Positions 1 to 9,316 of a DNA stretch of 44,642 nucleotides are shown here, piece by piece (position 1 is the first letter of the stretch; every line of letters starts with the position of its first letter). The notes beneath the pieces are model-generated. The model had not been told where the DNA came from, did not search any database, and saw only the letters and a program-made list of their open reading frames with translations. Origin of the DNA: Acidaminococcaceae bacterium (GTDB lineage: Bacteria > Bacillota > Negativicutes > Acidaminococcales > Acidaminococcaceae); the NCBI GenBank assembly GCA_944390935.1, contig CALXRU010000014.1, positions 1-44,642 of the forward strand, given 5' to 3'. The position numbers and the translations under genes are program-made.

Positions 1-44
1 TTTTAGGCGTAGCTAGTAGAATAGCCTTTAAGGCGGTAAATGAC

Positions 45-70
45 AAACCACCGGCTACGCCGGTGGTTTT
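45..70. terminator. Hairpin terminator, or end hairpin of a lost IS element
   Basis: A perfect 11-bp stem (45-55 with 59-69) closes a 3-base loop and is followed by TTTTG. No gene to its left is visible in the window. It can serve as a terminator on either strand. Hairpins of this CCACCGG...CCGGTGG type also occur near the ends of IS200/IS605-like elements, so a trimmed element to the left is possible. Confidence 0.5.
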
Positions 71-130
71 GATTGTATGCCTAAATTCAATAATTTTATC
101 GCCGGACGGCAGGAAAATAAAAAAGTTTTT

Positions 131-184
131 CGACTGGCAGTCGATAAAATTGCTGATTTTGATAAATTTTCCGATTATCAATCG
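131..184. promoter_or_regulatory. Two matched 13-bp palindromes, candidate operators
   Basis: CGACTGGCAGTCG (131-143) and CGATTATCAATCG (172-184) are both 5-3-5 palindromes fitting CGAYTNNCARTCG. They start 41 bp apart, close to four helical turns. Flanking bases extend this to a 14-bp inverted repeat (120-133 with 182-195). The right site overlaps the likely -35 of the next gene, so repressor binding is a reasonable inference. The cognate regulator is unknown. Confidence 0.4.
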
Positions 185-210
185 AAAAACTTTTTAAAAT
201 TTGGTAAAAT
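182..210 (+). promoter_or_regulatory. Possible promoter of the SGNH esterase gene
   Basis: TCGAAA (182-187), a 17-bp spacer and TAAAAT (205-210) precede the gene by about 50 bp. The -35 match is weak and lies inside the right palindrome. Confidence 0.35.
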
Positions 211-258
211 TTAAAGTAGTAACCAAAATGCAAACAGACTTGTTAAAGGAGAAATATT

Positions 259-804
259 ATGCGTACTGTTGCCTGTTTTGGCGATTCTTTAATATTTGGT
301 TTTCCGTACGGCCCGAAGGAATCATGGATTGCGGAGGTGCAGGCGGAAACCGGCGTGACGATGCTTAATTACGGCGTTTGCGGCGATTGCTGCGATGATA
401 TTGTTTACCGCTTAAAAAATATGTATCTGCCGGAGCGCACGGAGGGCATTGTGTTTTGGGGCGGTGCTAACGATATTTTAAACCGCCGTCCGCAGGGATT
501 TATTATTGACGATTTAAAACAGGCGCTGTCGTACTGCACCGCTAAAAAGTGGCCGCTGGCGATAGTTTTGCCGCTGTATGCCGCTAACGACGATTACAAC
601 GCGCAGGTTGAGCTTCTGCGCAGGCGCATACAACTGGAGTTTGAAGGCAAAGCGTTTTTGCTTGATTTGCAGGACGCTGTGGGTTTGAGCGATACGGAAT
701 TGCAGTCGGCGTATTTTGACGGCATCCACCCGACGGTGGCGACCTACAAAAAGCTGGGCATGTTTGCTTCGCAGCTTCTGGCGGACTGGCTGCGCGGCGA
801 ATGA
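259..804 (+). CDS. SGNH/GDSL-family esterase or lipase-like hydrolase
   Basis: A 181-residue protein with the blocks of the SGNH hydrolase family: block I CFGDSLIFG near residue 6 (nucleophile Ser in GDS), the Asn block GGAND near residue 68, and block V DGIHPT with catalytic Asp and His near residue 155. No signal peptide is seen, so the enzyme is probably cytoplasmic. It would hydrolyse an ester or acetyl group; the substrate cannot be told from sequence. The start is supported by AAAGGAG seven bases upstream. It is a single-gene unit, and the obgE promoter overlaps its stop codon. Confidence 0.8.
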   Translation: MRTVACFGDSLIFGFPYGPKESWIAEVQAETGVTMLNYGVCGDCCDDIVYRLKNMYLPERTEGIVFWGGANDILNRRPQGFIIDDLKQALSYCTAKKWPLAIVLPLYAANDDYNAQVELLRRRIQLEFEGKAFLLDLQDAVGLSDTELQSAYFDGIHPTVATYKKLGMFASQLLADWLRGE

Positions 805-805
805 T

Positions 806-835
806 TTGCCTAACTGTGCCCGCATGAGGTATAAT
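806..835 (+). promoter_or_regulatory. Promoter for obgE-proB-proA
   Basis: TTGCCT (806-811), an 18-bp spacer and a perfect TATAAT (830-835) precede the obgE start by about 50 bp. The -35 begins two bases after the stop of the preceding gene. Confidence 0.5.
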
Positions 836-884
836 AAAAGTATATAATCGGCAGATGTTTGCCTTAAATACAGGAGATTTTAGA

Positions 885-2156
885 ATGTTTATTGACAGAG
901 CAAGAATTTATGTGGAAGCAGGCGCAGGCGGCGACGGCATGAGCAGCTTCCGCAGGGAAAAATTTGTAGAAAAGGGCGGCCCGAACGGCGGCAACGGCGG
1001 ACGCGGCGGCAGCGTTATTCTGCGTGCGGATAAAAATTTGAACACGCTGATTGATTTCCGTTATAAACGTAAATTTGTGGCCAAACGCGGCGGGCAGGGC
1101 GGCAACAGCAACTGCACCGGCCACAGGGCCGATGACGTTATTGTTAAAGTGCCGATGGGCACGCTGGTGCGCGACGATGCTACGGGCGTGCGCCTGGCTG
1201 ACCTTGTTGAGGACGGGCAGGAATACGTTGTAGCCAAGGGCGGACGCGGCGGCAAGGGCAATGCCTGCTATGCGACGGCAACCAACCGTGCGCCGACGTT
1301 TGCCGAAAAGGGAGAGCCGGGCGAGAACCGCTGGGTTAAGCTGGAGCTGAAACTTTTGGCGGACGTGGGCCTTGTAGGTTACCCCAGCGTCGGCAAAAGC
1401 AGCATTATTGCGCAGGTATCGGCCGCAAGGCCGGAGATTGCGGCTTACCATTTTACCACGCTGACCCCGGTTTTGGGTGTTGTGCGTATAGACGCGGAAC
1501 GCAGCTTTGTGCTGGCGGATATTCCGGGCCTTATTGAAGGTGCGCATCAGGGCGTGGGCCTTGGGCATGACTTTTTGCGCCATGTGGAGCGCACCAAGGT
1601 TTTGCTGCATGTGCTTGATGTATCTGGCACGGACGGCCGTGACCCGATTGACGATTTTGAAAAAATCAATTTTGAACTGAAAGAATACAGCGATAAACTG
1701 GCGCGCCGCAAACAGCTGGTTGTCGCTAACAAAATGGACTTGCCCGAAGGCAGGGAAAATTTTGAGCGCGTAAAAGAGTACGTGGAAGGCAAAGGCTTTG
1801 AAATTATGCCGGTATCCGCCGCAAGCGGCGAAGGTTTGCAGGCTTTGATGTACAAGGCTTACGAAATGTTACAGAACTTTGTGCCGGAAGACGAGGAAGA
1901 CGAAAGCAATTTAGTGCCGGAAATTGACCCGGACAGCTTTGAAATTGTGCCCGGTAACGATACCGATTTTGAAGTGCGCGGCAAGAACATTGAACGCCTT
2001 GTGGCGATGACGAATTTTGACAACGATGAAGCGCTGTACCGTTTCCAGCTTATCTGGAAAAGCCTGAAAATTGACGATGCTTTGAAGGAAGCGGGCATTG
2101 TTGAAGGGCAGACGGTGCGAATCCGCGACATGGTGTTTGAATTTAAAGAATACTAA
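885..2156 (+). CDS. obgE: Obg-family GTPase (ribosome assembly)
   Basis: About 423 residues in three domains: a glycine-rich Obg fold (1-158), a G domain with GYPSVGKSS (P-loop, ~165), DIPGLIEGAH (G3), NKMD (G4) and SAASGEG (G5), and a C-terminal OCT domain (~345-423). Obg proteins bind GTP/GDP, associate with the large ribosomal subunit and link ribosome maturation to growth and (p)ppGpp. An in-frame ATG at 855 exists, but ATG 885 has AGGAG at the right distance and begins with the conserved MFIDRARIYVEAG. proB follows within 15 bp, so obgE-proB-proA is probably one transcript. Confidence 0.96.
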   Translation: MFIDRARIYVEAGAGGDGMSSFRREKFVEKGGPNGGNGGRGGSVILRADKNLNTLIDFRYKRKFVAKRGGQGGNSNCTGHRADDVIVKVPMGTLVRDDATGVRLADLVEDGQEYVVAKGGRGGKGNACYATATNRAPTFAEKGEPGENRWVKLELKLLADVGLVGYPSVGKSSIIAQVSAARPEIAAYHFTTLTPVLGVVRIDAERSFVLADIPGLIEGAHQGVGLGHDFLRHVERTKVLLHVLDVSGTDGRDPIDDFEKINFELKEYSDKLARRKQLVVANKMDLPEGRENFERVKEYVEGKGFEIMPVSAASGEGLQALMYKAYEMLQNFVPEDEEDESNLVPEIDPDSFEIVPGNDTDFEVRGKNIERLVAMTNFDNDEALYRFQLIWKSLKIDDALKEAGIVEGQTVRIRDMVFEFKEY

Positions 2157-2170
2157 ATGGGGTGAGGGGT

Positions 2171-3304
2171 ATGGTATTACAACGGTCTGATTTAAAAAAA
2201 GCAAAAAGGGTTGTTGTTAAGGTAGGCAGCAGCACCATTACGCACCAGAACGGCAAGCGTGATTTTGGGCGCATTGACCGGCTGGCGCGCGAGATGGCTG
2301 ATTTGCAGAACCAGGGGCACGAGATGATTCTGGTTACCAGCGGCGCGGTTGCAGTTGGCGTTGACAGACTTGGGCTGCCTGAAAAACCACGTACCATACC
2401 GGGCAAGCAGGCCGCTGCCGCGATTGGGCAGGGCATTCTGATGCACACCTACGAAAAGTTTTTTGCCGAATACGGGCAGATTGTGGCGCAGGTTTTGCTG
2501 ACGCGCATGGAGGCAATTGACCGCCACCGTTACACTAACGCGCGCAACACTTTTATGGAGCTGTTGAAAAACGGCGTTATCCCCATCGTTAACGAAAACG
2601 ATGTTGTGGCGCTGGATGAGCTGAAAATCGGCGACAACGATAATATGTCCGCACTTGTTGCAGGCATTACGGACGCCGACCTTGTAATAATCCTTTCGGA
2701 CGTTGAAGGTTTGTACACCGCCAACCCGCAGACGCACCCGGAAGCAACGCTTATCAGCAAGGTTGATGAAATTACGCCGGAGATTGAAGCACTGGCGGGC
2801 GGCGTTGGCAGCAGCGTCGGCACGGGCGGCATGTTTACCAAATTGCAGGCGGCCAAAAACGCAACCAGCTCCGGCATTAACATGGTTATTGCCAGCGGCA
2901 GCGAAAAAGACGTTATTGCCCGCATTTTAAACGGCGAGGAAATCGGCACGCTGTTTGCATCGAAGGAAAACCGTTTGCAGTTCCGTAAACGCTGGCTGGC
3001 CTTCGGCGCGCGCATTATGGGCAAAATCGTGGTTGATGACGGCTGCGTAAAAGCTATAAAAAAAGCCGGTGGGTGCAGTATTTTGCCGGCGGGTATTACC
3101 GCTGTGGAAGGCAGCTTTGAAGCGGGCAACACCATCAGTGTGGTAACGCAGGACGGTTTTGAGCTGGCGCGCGGGCTGTGCCATTATTCTTCGGACGATT
3201 TGGCGCAGATTAAGGGCTGCAAGACCAGCGAAATAGAAAAAATCCTTGGGCATAAAAATTTTGACGAAGTTATCCACCGCGACGATTTGGTAATTTTAAA
3301 TTAA
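2171..3304 (+). CDS. proB: Glutamate 5-kinase
   Basis: About 377 residues. It phosphorylates L-glutamate to gamma-glutamyl phosphate, the first step of proline synthesis, in the cytoplasm. The N-terminal amino-acid kinase domain starts with VVVKVGSSTI and contains VTSGAVAVG, VNENDVVA and IGDNDNMSALVA. A PUA domain follows from about residue 280, as in the long bacterial ProB. ATG 2171 is preferred because GGGGTGA lies five bases upstream; an in-frame GTG at 2162 overlaps that site. Feedback inhibition by proline is usual in the family and acts through the kinase domain. proA follows after 13 bp. Confidence 0.95.
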   Translation: MVLQRSDLKKAKRVVVKVGSSTITHQNGKRDFGRIDRLAREMADLQNQGHEMILVTSGAVAVGVDRLGLPEKPRTIPGKQAAAAIGQGILMHTYEKFFAEYGQIVAQVLLTRMEAIDRHRYTNARNTFMELLKNGVIPIVNENDVVALDELKIGDNDNMSALVAGITDADLVIILSDVEGLYTANPQTHPEATLISKVDEITPEIEALAGGVGSSVGTGGMFTKLQAAKNATSSGINMVIASGSEKDVIARILNGEEIGTLFASKENRLQFRKRWLAFGARIMGKIVVDDGCVKAIKKAGGCSILPAGITAVEGSFEAGNTISVVTQDGFELARGLCHYSSDDLAQIKGCKTSEIEKILGHKNFDEVIHRDDLVILN

Positions 3305-3317
3305 GGGGGCTGTTAAG

Positions 3318-4574
3318 ATGACTACTTTTGAACTGGTAAGGGCCAAAGCCGAAGCTGCCCACAACGCAGCGGGCAAGCTGGCGGTAGTATCGGCGGCTGT
3401 AAAAAATAAGGCGCTGCTCGCTATGGCGGACGCGCTTTTAGCTAAAACCGATTTTATTATTGAAGCCAACGACAGGGATATGCAGGAGGCGAAGGAAAAC
3501 GGCATGCGCGAATCCATGCAGGACAGGCTGCGCCTGACGCCGGAACGCATTGCCGGTATGGCAGAAGGTTTGCAGCAGGTAGCGGCGCTGCCCGACCCCA
3601 TCGGCAACGTCATCGGCGGGCAAACGCTTGCCAACGGCTTAAAAATTACCAAAGTACGCGTGCCGCTGGGCGTTATCGGCATTATTTACGAAGCGCGCCC
3701 CAACGTAACGGCGGACGCAATCGGGCTCTGCCTTAAATCCGGCAATGCCGTGGTTTTAAAAGGCGGCAGCGAAGCTATGCAGAGCAACCTTGCCGTGGCA
3801 GGCGTGCTGACGGAAGCTGCGGAAGCGGCGGGCATCCCGCAGGGCGCGATACAGCTTATTGATACGACCGACCGCGCGGCGGTAACGGCGCTGATTAAAA
3901 TGAACGAATTTGTGGACGTGGTAATTCCCCGCGGCGGCGCAGGGCTGATTAAAGCCGTGGTGCAGAACGCAACCGTGCCCGTAATTGAAACCGGCAGCGG
4001 CGTGTGCCACACTTACGTGGACGCTTCGGCGGACTGCGAGATGGCGCGCAAAATTGCCTTTAACGCCAAAGTGCAGCGCCCCAGCGTTTGCAACGCGATG
4101 GAAACGCTGTTGGTGCATAAAGATGTTGCCGGTAAGTTTTTGCCGCTGATGCTGGACGAATATTTTAAAGCAGGCGTGCAGATTTTTGGCTGCCCGGCCG
4201 TGCAGGAGTTTGACGAACGCGTACAGCCCGCAACGGAAGAAGACTGGGCGACGGAATACGGTGATTTGCGCCTGTCCGTTAAAATTGTGGCGGATATCGA
4301 CGAAGCGCTGGCGCATATTGCCAAGTACAGCACCAAACATTCCGAATGCATTGTAACGGAAGATTATAACATGGCGCGCAAGTTCCAGGACAGCGTGGAC
4401 GCGGCGGCGGTATATGTTAACGCCAGCACGCGTTTTACCGACGGCTTCGAGTTCGGCATGGGCGCGGAAATCGGCATCAGCACGCAGAAGCTGCATGCCC
4501 GCGGGCCTATGGCTTTGCCCGAACTGACTTCGTATAAATACCTTATCACCGGCAACGGGCAGGTAAGGGGCTAA
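3318..4574 (+). CDS. proA: Gamma-glutamyl phosphate reductase
   Basis: A 418-residue enzyme of the aldehyde dehydrogenase superfamily. It reduces gamma-glutamyl phosphate with NADPH to glutamate semialdehyde, which cyclises towards proline. GVIGIIYEARPNVT and LKGGSEA are family blocks, and the catalytic Cys lies in QRPSVCNAMETLL near residue 257. The C-terminal block MGAEIGISTQKLHARGPM is typical. AAGGGGG upstream supports the ATG. No proC is nearby, so the last proline step must be encoded elsewhere. Confidence 0.96.
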   Translation: MTTFELVRAKAEAAHNAAGKLAVVSAAVKNKALLAMADALLAKTDFIIEANDRDMQEAKENGMRESMQDRLRLTPERIAGMAEGLQQVAALPDPIGNVIGGQTLANGLKITKVRVPLGVIGIIYEARPNVTADAIGLCLKSGNAVVLKGGSEAMQSNLAVAGVLTEAAEAAGIPQGAIQLIDTTDRAAVTALIKMNEFVDVVIPRGGAGLIKAVVQNATVPVIETGSGVCHTYVDASADCEMARKIAFNAKVQRPSVCNAMETLLVHKDVAGKFLPLMLDEYFKAGVQIFGCPAVQEFDERVQPATEEDWATEYGDLRLSVKIVADIDEALAHIAKYSTKHSECIVTEDYNMARKFQDSVDAAAVYVNASTRFTDGFEFGMGAEIGISTQKLHARGPMALPELTSYKYLITGNGQVRG

Positions 4575-4587
4575 AATTTAAAACAAC

Positions 4588-4620
4588 AACCGGCTGCACC
4601 CTGCGGCCGGTTTATTTTTT
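4588..4620 (+). terminator. Rho-independent terminator after proA
   Basis: AACCGGC (4588-4594) pairs with GCCGGTT (4606-4612), with an extra GCA/TGC pairing inside and a T-rich tail (TTTATTTTTT). It lies 14 bp after the proA stop. Confidence 0.75.
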
Positions 4621-4701
4621 GCGCTGCTGTTAAAGCAGGGAAAATTTATTTTTTGCAGAATATATAAGTATATTCGATTTGCACTAAAAGGAGGCGTGAA
4701 G

Positions 4702-6312
4702 ATGAAGATAACTTTTTTGGGTGCCACAAGGATGGTTACCGGTTCATGCTATCTTTTGGAAATAGGCGGCAAAAAAATGCTGGTGGACTGCGGCATGTTT
4801 CAGGGCAGCAAGCTGATTAACGCTTTTAACGAGCGTGATTTTGTTTTTAGCCCCGGTGAAATTGACGCCGTTGTTTTAACGCACGCGCATATCGACCACA
4901 GCGGGCTGATACCGAAGCTGGTGGCGCAGGGCTACAAAGGCCCGGTGTACTGCACCAAAACCACGCTGGAACTGTGCGGCATACTGTTGCCGGACAGCGC
5001 GCATATCCACGAATCGGACGCGGAGTTTGCCAATCGCAAAGGTCTGCGCGCCGGGCGTAAATTCATCAAGCCGCTGTACACGGTTGATGAAGCTTACGCC
5101 GCGCTTAAAAATTTTGTAGTGCGCGATTTTGATACGGAGTTTGACGTTATCCCCGGCATTAAGGTTAAATTTAAAGTGGCGGGGCATATTATCGGTTCCG
5201 CCATGGCGGAGATTTTTGCCGAAGAAGACGGCAAACGCACCAAGCTGATTTTTACCGGCGACGTTGGCCAGCCGGGCGCGCCGATTATAGAAGACCCGGA
5301 ACAACTTGCCGGTGCGGATTTTATCATTACCGAATCGACTTACGGCAACCGCGTGCATAAAGCGTATGACAAGGAAGCCGAACTGGCGGAGATTATCAAC
5401 TCCACGGCGGAACGCGGCGGCAACGTCATCATACCGGCTTTTGCCGTTGGGCGCACGCAGGTGCTTTTGTATTACTTCCAGAAATTGGCGCATGAGGGTA
5501 AAATCTCCAGCGACATACCGATTTACATCGACAGCCCAATGGCGAACAAAGCCACGCAGATTGTGCTGGGTAACCCGCAGGAGTTTGACGACGAGGCACG
5601 CAAGATTTACGAAATGCAGGGCAAGCACCTGCTTTCGATGAAGCAGCTGCATTTTACGGCGACGGCGCAGGAATCGCGCATGATTAACGAAACGCCGGGC
5701 ACTAAAATCATCCTTTCTGCCAGCGGCATGTGCGACGCTGGGCGTATCCTGCACCATTTAAAACACAATCTGTGGCGCGAGGACAGCAGTGTCATCATCG
5801 CCGGTTATCAGGCGGAAGGCTGCCTTGGCCGCAAGCTGATTGAAGGCGTGCGGCAGGTTAAAATTATGGGCGAGGATATCCGCGTTAACGCGCAGGTTTA
5901 TAACATGAAAGGCTTCAGCGCCCACGCCGATAAGGAACAGTTTTTGGAATGGTACGGCAAGATGACGCAGAAGCCGAAGGCGTTTTTTGTAACGCACGGC
6001 GAGGTGGACGCGGCGATGGAATTTGCGGGCGAACTGCAAAAACGCATCGGCACGGCGGCGTATATCCCGCAGTATGGCGACAGCGTTACCATCAGCGGCA
6101 GCGACTGGTCGGTAGCTTCGTCCGAAATTGTCAGTGACGTGCCGGAAGTTGCGGCTTTGCGCGATTACATGAAGAACCTTGAACGCACTTATTTGCAGCA
6201 CCGCACCAAGATTGAACAGGTTGTGGCGCGCGACAGCGGCAAAGTTAAGGATATCCGCAAAAAGCTGGAAAAAATTAAAAAATATGTTGACGATATGCTT
6301 TCTTCGTTGTAA
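4702..6312 (+). CDS. Beta-CASP metallo-beta-lactamase RNA-processing nuclease
   Basis: A 536-residue protein of the CPSF73-like MBL/beta-CASP family, which acts on RNA. The zinc-binding motif THAHIDHSG lies near residue 58, with GHIIGSA and FTGDVG further on. Beta-CASP blocks follow: ESTYGNR, ASGMCDAGR, FSAHAD (~400) and VTHGE. The C-terminal ~80 residues are the helical, charged 'RNA specificity' tail. AAGGAGG lies seven bases before ATG 4702; the in-frame GTG at 4696 is too close to it. Unlike RNase J it lacks the long C-terminal domain. It stands alone between two terminators. Its substrate is unknown. Confidence 0.88.
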   Translation: MKITFLGATRMVTGSCYLLEIGGKKMLVDCGMFQGSKLINAFNERDFVFSPGEIDAVVLTHAHIDHSGLIPKLVAQGYKGPVYCTKTTLELCGILLPDSAHIHESDAEFANRKGLRAGRKFIKPLYTVDEAYAALKNFVVRDFDTEFDVIPGIKVKFKVAGHIIGSAMAEIFAEEDGKRTKLIFTGDVGQPGAPIIEDPEQLAGADFIITESTYGNRVHKAYDKEAELAEIINSTAERGGNVIIPAFAVGRTQVLLYYFQKLAHEGKISSDIPIYIDSPMANKATQIVLGNPQEFDDEARKIYEMQGKHLLSMKQLHFTATAQESRMINETPGTKIILSASGMCDAGRILHHLKHNLWREDSSVIIAGYQAEGCLGRKLIEGVRQVKIMGEDIRVNAQVYNMKGFSAHADKEQFLEWYGKMTQKPKAFFVTHGEVDAAMEFAGELQKRIGTAAYIPQYGDSVTISGSDWSVASSEIVSDVPEVAALRDYMKNLERTYLQHRTKIEQVVARDSGKVKDIRKKLEKIKKYVDDMLSSL

Positions 6313-6348
6313 ATTTATAGTTAGAGTTTATTAAAAAGGCCGTTATTG

Positions 6349-6388
6349 TACCCCAAAGGTCGCTGGCTTTTGGGGTATAATTTTTTTG
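6349..6388 (+). terminator. Rho-independent terminator
   Basis: TACCCCAAA (6349-6357) pairs with TTTGGGGTA (6369-6377), followed by TAATTTTTTT. It separates the nuclease gene from the transporter gene. Confidence 0.7.
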
Positions 6389-6416
6389 CGGCAAAAAATA
6401 AAAGGGGGCTTTATAC

Positions 6417-7967
6417 TTGGAAGAAATTAAAAAGAAGGAGCAGGTTGGCGGCATCCTGGGTTTGATTGAGCGCGTCGGCAATAAAATCCCGGATATTACC
6501 ATTCTGTTCATCGGTGCATTTGTGCTTGTATGCGTTATTTCCGCGGTGCTGTCGCAGATCAGCTTTGACTACGTACACCCGGCAACCGGCAAGCAGATTA
6601 CTATCAATAACATGTTAAGCGGTAAAGAACTGGTAACTTTGATGAGCAAAATGGTTACCAACTACGCTAACTTCCCGCCGCTGACGATGGTTATTGTCGC
6701 TACTTTGGGTATCGGCATCGCCGACGGCTCCGGCTACATCAACACGGGCCTCAAAAAAATCCTGTCCGTTACGCCGAAGTTTTTAATTACGCCGGTAGTA
6801 ATTTTTGCCGGTATGGTCAGCCATCTCGGTCCGGATACCGGTTACGTTATCATTATCCCGATTGCGGCTTACATGTTTTACGCAACGGGCAAACACCCGC
6901 TGTCCGGTGTTGCGGCTTCCTTTGCAGGCATTGCCGGTGCGTTCAGCGCCAACTACACGCCGTCCGCTATCGACCCGGTAATCCAGGGCTTTACGCAAAG
7001 CGCGGCGCAGATTATCGACCCCACCTATCAGGTAAACGTACTTTGCAATTATTTTTATGCTGTTGGTTCTACCTTTTTGGTAATCGCCAGCTGCTGGTGG
7101 GTGACGGAACACGTTGTTGAACCGTGGCTGTGGAAAACCTATCCGCTGCCGCCCGACCTTGACCTTGGCAACGAAAACAATACTGACATCACCCCGCGCG
7201 AAAACCGCGCTTTTATGATTGCAACCGCTATTTTAATTTTAATGATTGCCGGCCTGTTTGCGGCTCTCTATCCGCAGGATTCCCTGCTGCGCGCACCTAA
7301 CGGCGAAATTGCCAGCTTCCAGGCGCCGATTATGCAGTCCATTGTTGCCGTAATCTTTATTTTTGCGGCGGCTGTCGGCCTTGTTTACGGCGTTTTGTGC
7401 GGCAAGTTCAAATCGCCTAAAGATGTAACCGCCGCCATGGAAGAAATTACCAAAACGCTGGTGCAGATGGTAGTATTCTACTTCTTCGCTGCGCAGTTCC
7501 TTTATGCGTTCGGTGCTTCCAACATCGGCGTACTGCTGGCTGTTTCCGGTGCGGAATTTTTAAAATCCCTTGCACTGCCGCCGCAGATTACCATTTTCGG
7601 CATCATCGTTTTTGTAGGTTTGCTGAACCTTATCATCACCTCGGCGTCCGCTAAATGGGCAATCCTTGCGCCGATTTTTGTACCGATGCTGATGGCAGTC
7701 GGCATTGCGCCGGAGCTTACGCAGGCTGCTTACCGCGTAAGCGACAGCGCCGTTAACGTAGTAACGCCGATGTTTGCGTTCTACCCGCTGATTATCCTTT
7801 ACTGCCAGAAATACGTTAAAGAAGCAGGCATCGGCACGCTCAGCTCCATGATGCTGCCGTATACCGTTACGCTTTTAATTACCTTAACCTTTATGCTGTA
7901 CTTCTTCTGGTGGTTCGATATTCCTCTGGGCTTCCAGGCCGATTACGTATATCCGCGCCGGATGTAA
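6417..7967 (+). CDS. abgT: AbgT-family transporter (p-aminobenzoyl-glutamate type)
   Basis: A 516-residue inner-membrane protein with about a dozen hydrophobic segments and the AbgT features SHLGPDTGYVIIIPIAA (~137) and SASAKWAILAPIFVPML (~410). Family members import p-aminobenzoyl-glutamate, a folate breakdown product, or export sulfonamides using the proton gradient. The start is a TTG with AAGGGGG eight bases upstream; no ATG is available near it. pepT starts 20 bp after the stop. The pairing of transporter and peptidase suggests uptake and hydrolysis of small peptides or aminoacyl compounds (inference). Confidence 0.88.
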   Translation: MEEIKKKEQVGGILGLIERVGNKIPDITILFIGAFVLVCVISAVLSQISFDYVHPATGKQITINNMLSGKELVTLMSKMVTNYANFPPLTMVIVATLGIGIADGSGYINTGLKKILSVTPKFLITPVVIFAGMVSHLGPDTGYVIIIPIAAYMFYATGKHPLSGVAASFAGIAGAFSANYTPSAIDPVIQGFTQSAAQIIDPTYQVNVLCNYFYAVGSTFLVIASCWWVTEHVVEPWLWKTYPLPPDLDLGNENNTDITPRENRAFMIATAILILMIAGLFAALYPQDSLLRAPNGEIASFQAPIMQSIVAVIFIFAAAVGLVYGVLCGKFKSPKDVTAAMEEITKTLVQMVVFYFFAAQFLYAFGASNIGVLLAVSGAEFLKSLALPPQITIFGIIVFVGLLNLIITSASAKWAILAPIFVPMLMAVGIAPELTQAAYRVSDSAVNVVTPMFAFYPLIILYCQKYVKEAGIGTLSSMMLPYTVTLLITLTFMLYFFWWFDIPLGFQADYVYPRRM

Positions 7968-7987
7968 GATTTAAGGAGGCTTTATAA

Positions 7988-9235
7988 ATGTTACAGGAAA
8001 AATTACTGCAAAGATTTTTGCGTTATGTTGCCGTTCCTAGCCAGAGTGACGCGCCGGTACAGACCGTGCCGAGCAGCGAAGGGCAGCGCAATCTGGCAGA
8101 GCTGTTAAAACAGGATCTGGCTGAACTCGGCCTTGTTGATCTGGAAATCAGCGAATACTCCGTATTAACCGGCAAACTGCCCGCACATCTGCCGGAAGGC
8201 TGCACCAAAGAAGTGCCCGCCGTTGGCTGGTGCGCTCACCTTGATACCATCGACATCAACATGTCACCAGAAATCCACCCGCAGGTGGTTAAAAACTATC
8301 GGGGCGGCGACGTTTGCCTCAACGCCGAAAAAGGAATTTACATCCGCACGGCGGAACACCCCGAGCTTGATAAATATGTAGGGCAGGACATTGTGTTTAC
8401 CGACGGAACCAGCGTGCTTGGCGCAGATAACAAAGCCGCCATTGCCAACATTATGGTTGCGCTGGAAACTTTGGTTACCGAAGGGCGTTATCACGGCGAT
8501 ATTTATGTGGCCTTTGTGCCGGATGAAGAAATTGGCCTGCGCGGCAGCAAAAAGCTTGATTTAAGCAAGTTCCCGGTTAAATTTGCCTACACCATTGACT
8601 GCTGCGAACAGGGCGAAGTTGTTTACCAGACCTTTAACGCCGGTACTGCCATTGTAAAAATCAAAGGCGTAAGCGCGCACCCGATGAGCGCCAAAGGCGT
8701 GCTGATTAACCCGACGCTGCTTGCTGTTGACCTTGTTAACATGTTTGACCGCACCCAGACGCCTGAATGTACCGAAGGCACGGAGGGCTACATCTGGACC
8801 AAAAGCATTACCAGCAACGACACTTACGCCACCGTTACGCTGGATATCCGCGACCACAACAAAAAGCGTTATGAAGAACGCAAAGCGGAAATTGCCGAAA
8901 ACGCCAAAAAATTGCAGGCTATGTACCCGCGTGCGGAAGTTACCTGCACCATTACGGATACCTACGGCAATATTGCCGATGCGGTAACGGATGACAACAA
9001 ATACTGCATTGATTATATTTACACCGCCATGGATAAGCTGGGGATTGAGCCGAAAACGCTGGCCATGCGCGGCGGTACGGATGGTTCGTTCATCTCTACC
9101 AAAGGCATATTAACGCCTAACTATTTTACCGGCGGGCATAACTTCCATTCCAACTGCGAATTTTTACCGCTCGGCGCGATGGAAAAATCCTGCCAGCTTA
9201 CGCTGGAACTTATTGATCTTATCTATAACAAATAA
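7988..9235 (+). CDS. pepT: Peptidase T (tripeptide aminopeptidase, M20B)
   Basis: A 415-residue zinc aminopeptidase that removes the N-terminal residue of tripeptides in the cytoplasm. Visible metal and catalytic residues are His in WCAHLDT, Asp in LGADNKAA, Glu-Glu in VPDEEIGLRGS, Asp in TIDCCEQGE and His in GGHNFHSNCEF. The dimerisation domain carries VSAHPMSAKG. Length and motif order match the family. ATG with TAAGGAGG upstream. It is second in the abgT-pepT operon, which ends in a strong terminator. Confidence 0.94.
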   Translation: MLQEKLLQRFLRYVAVPSQSDAPVQTVPSSEGQRNLAELLKQDLAELGLVDLEISEYSVLTGKLPAHLPEGCTKEVPAVGWCAHLDTIDINMSPEIHPQVVKNYRGGDVCLNAEKGIYIRTAEHPELDKYVGQDIVFTDGTSVLGADNKAAIANIMVALETLVTEGRYHGDIYVAFVPDEEIGLRGSKKLDLSKFPVKFAYTIDCCEQGEVVYQTFNAGTAIVKIKGVSAHPMSAKGVLINPTLLAVDLVNMFDRTQTPECTEGTEGYIWTKSITSNDTYATVTLDIRDHNKKRYEERKAEIAENAKKLQAMYPRAEVTCTITDTYGNIADAVTDDNKYCIDYIYTAMDKLGIEPKTLAMRGGTDGSFISTKGILTPNYFTGGHNFHSNCEFLPLGAMEKSCQLTLELIDLIYNK

Positions 9236-9255
9236 GGCGAAAAATTAAATTTATA

Positions 9256-9292
9256 AAAAGGACGTTTTGCAAAATGCAAAACGTCCTTTTTG
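9256..9292 (+). terminator. Strong rho-independent terminator after pepT
   Basis: A perfect 15-bp stem (9256-9270 with 9276-9290) closes a 5-base loop. The right arm ends in CCTTTTTGTTT, so it works well forwards; the A-rich left side could also terminate reverse transcripts. Confidence 0.85.
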
Positions 9293-9316
9293 TTTGCGTT
9301 AAACGCCAAAAGCAAT

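Noticed and set aside
864..1610. Long open frame antisense to obgE, and similar antisense frames over proA, the MBL nuclease, hydG and others
   Set aside because: They have no ribosome sites, encode low-complexity His/Arg/Val-rich protein, and mirror genes with strong family motifs. They are codon-bias shadows.
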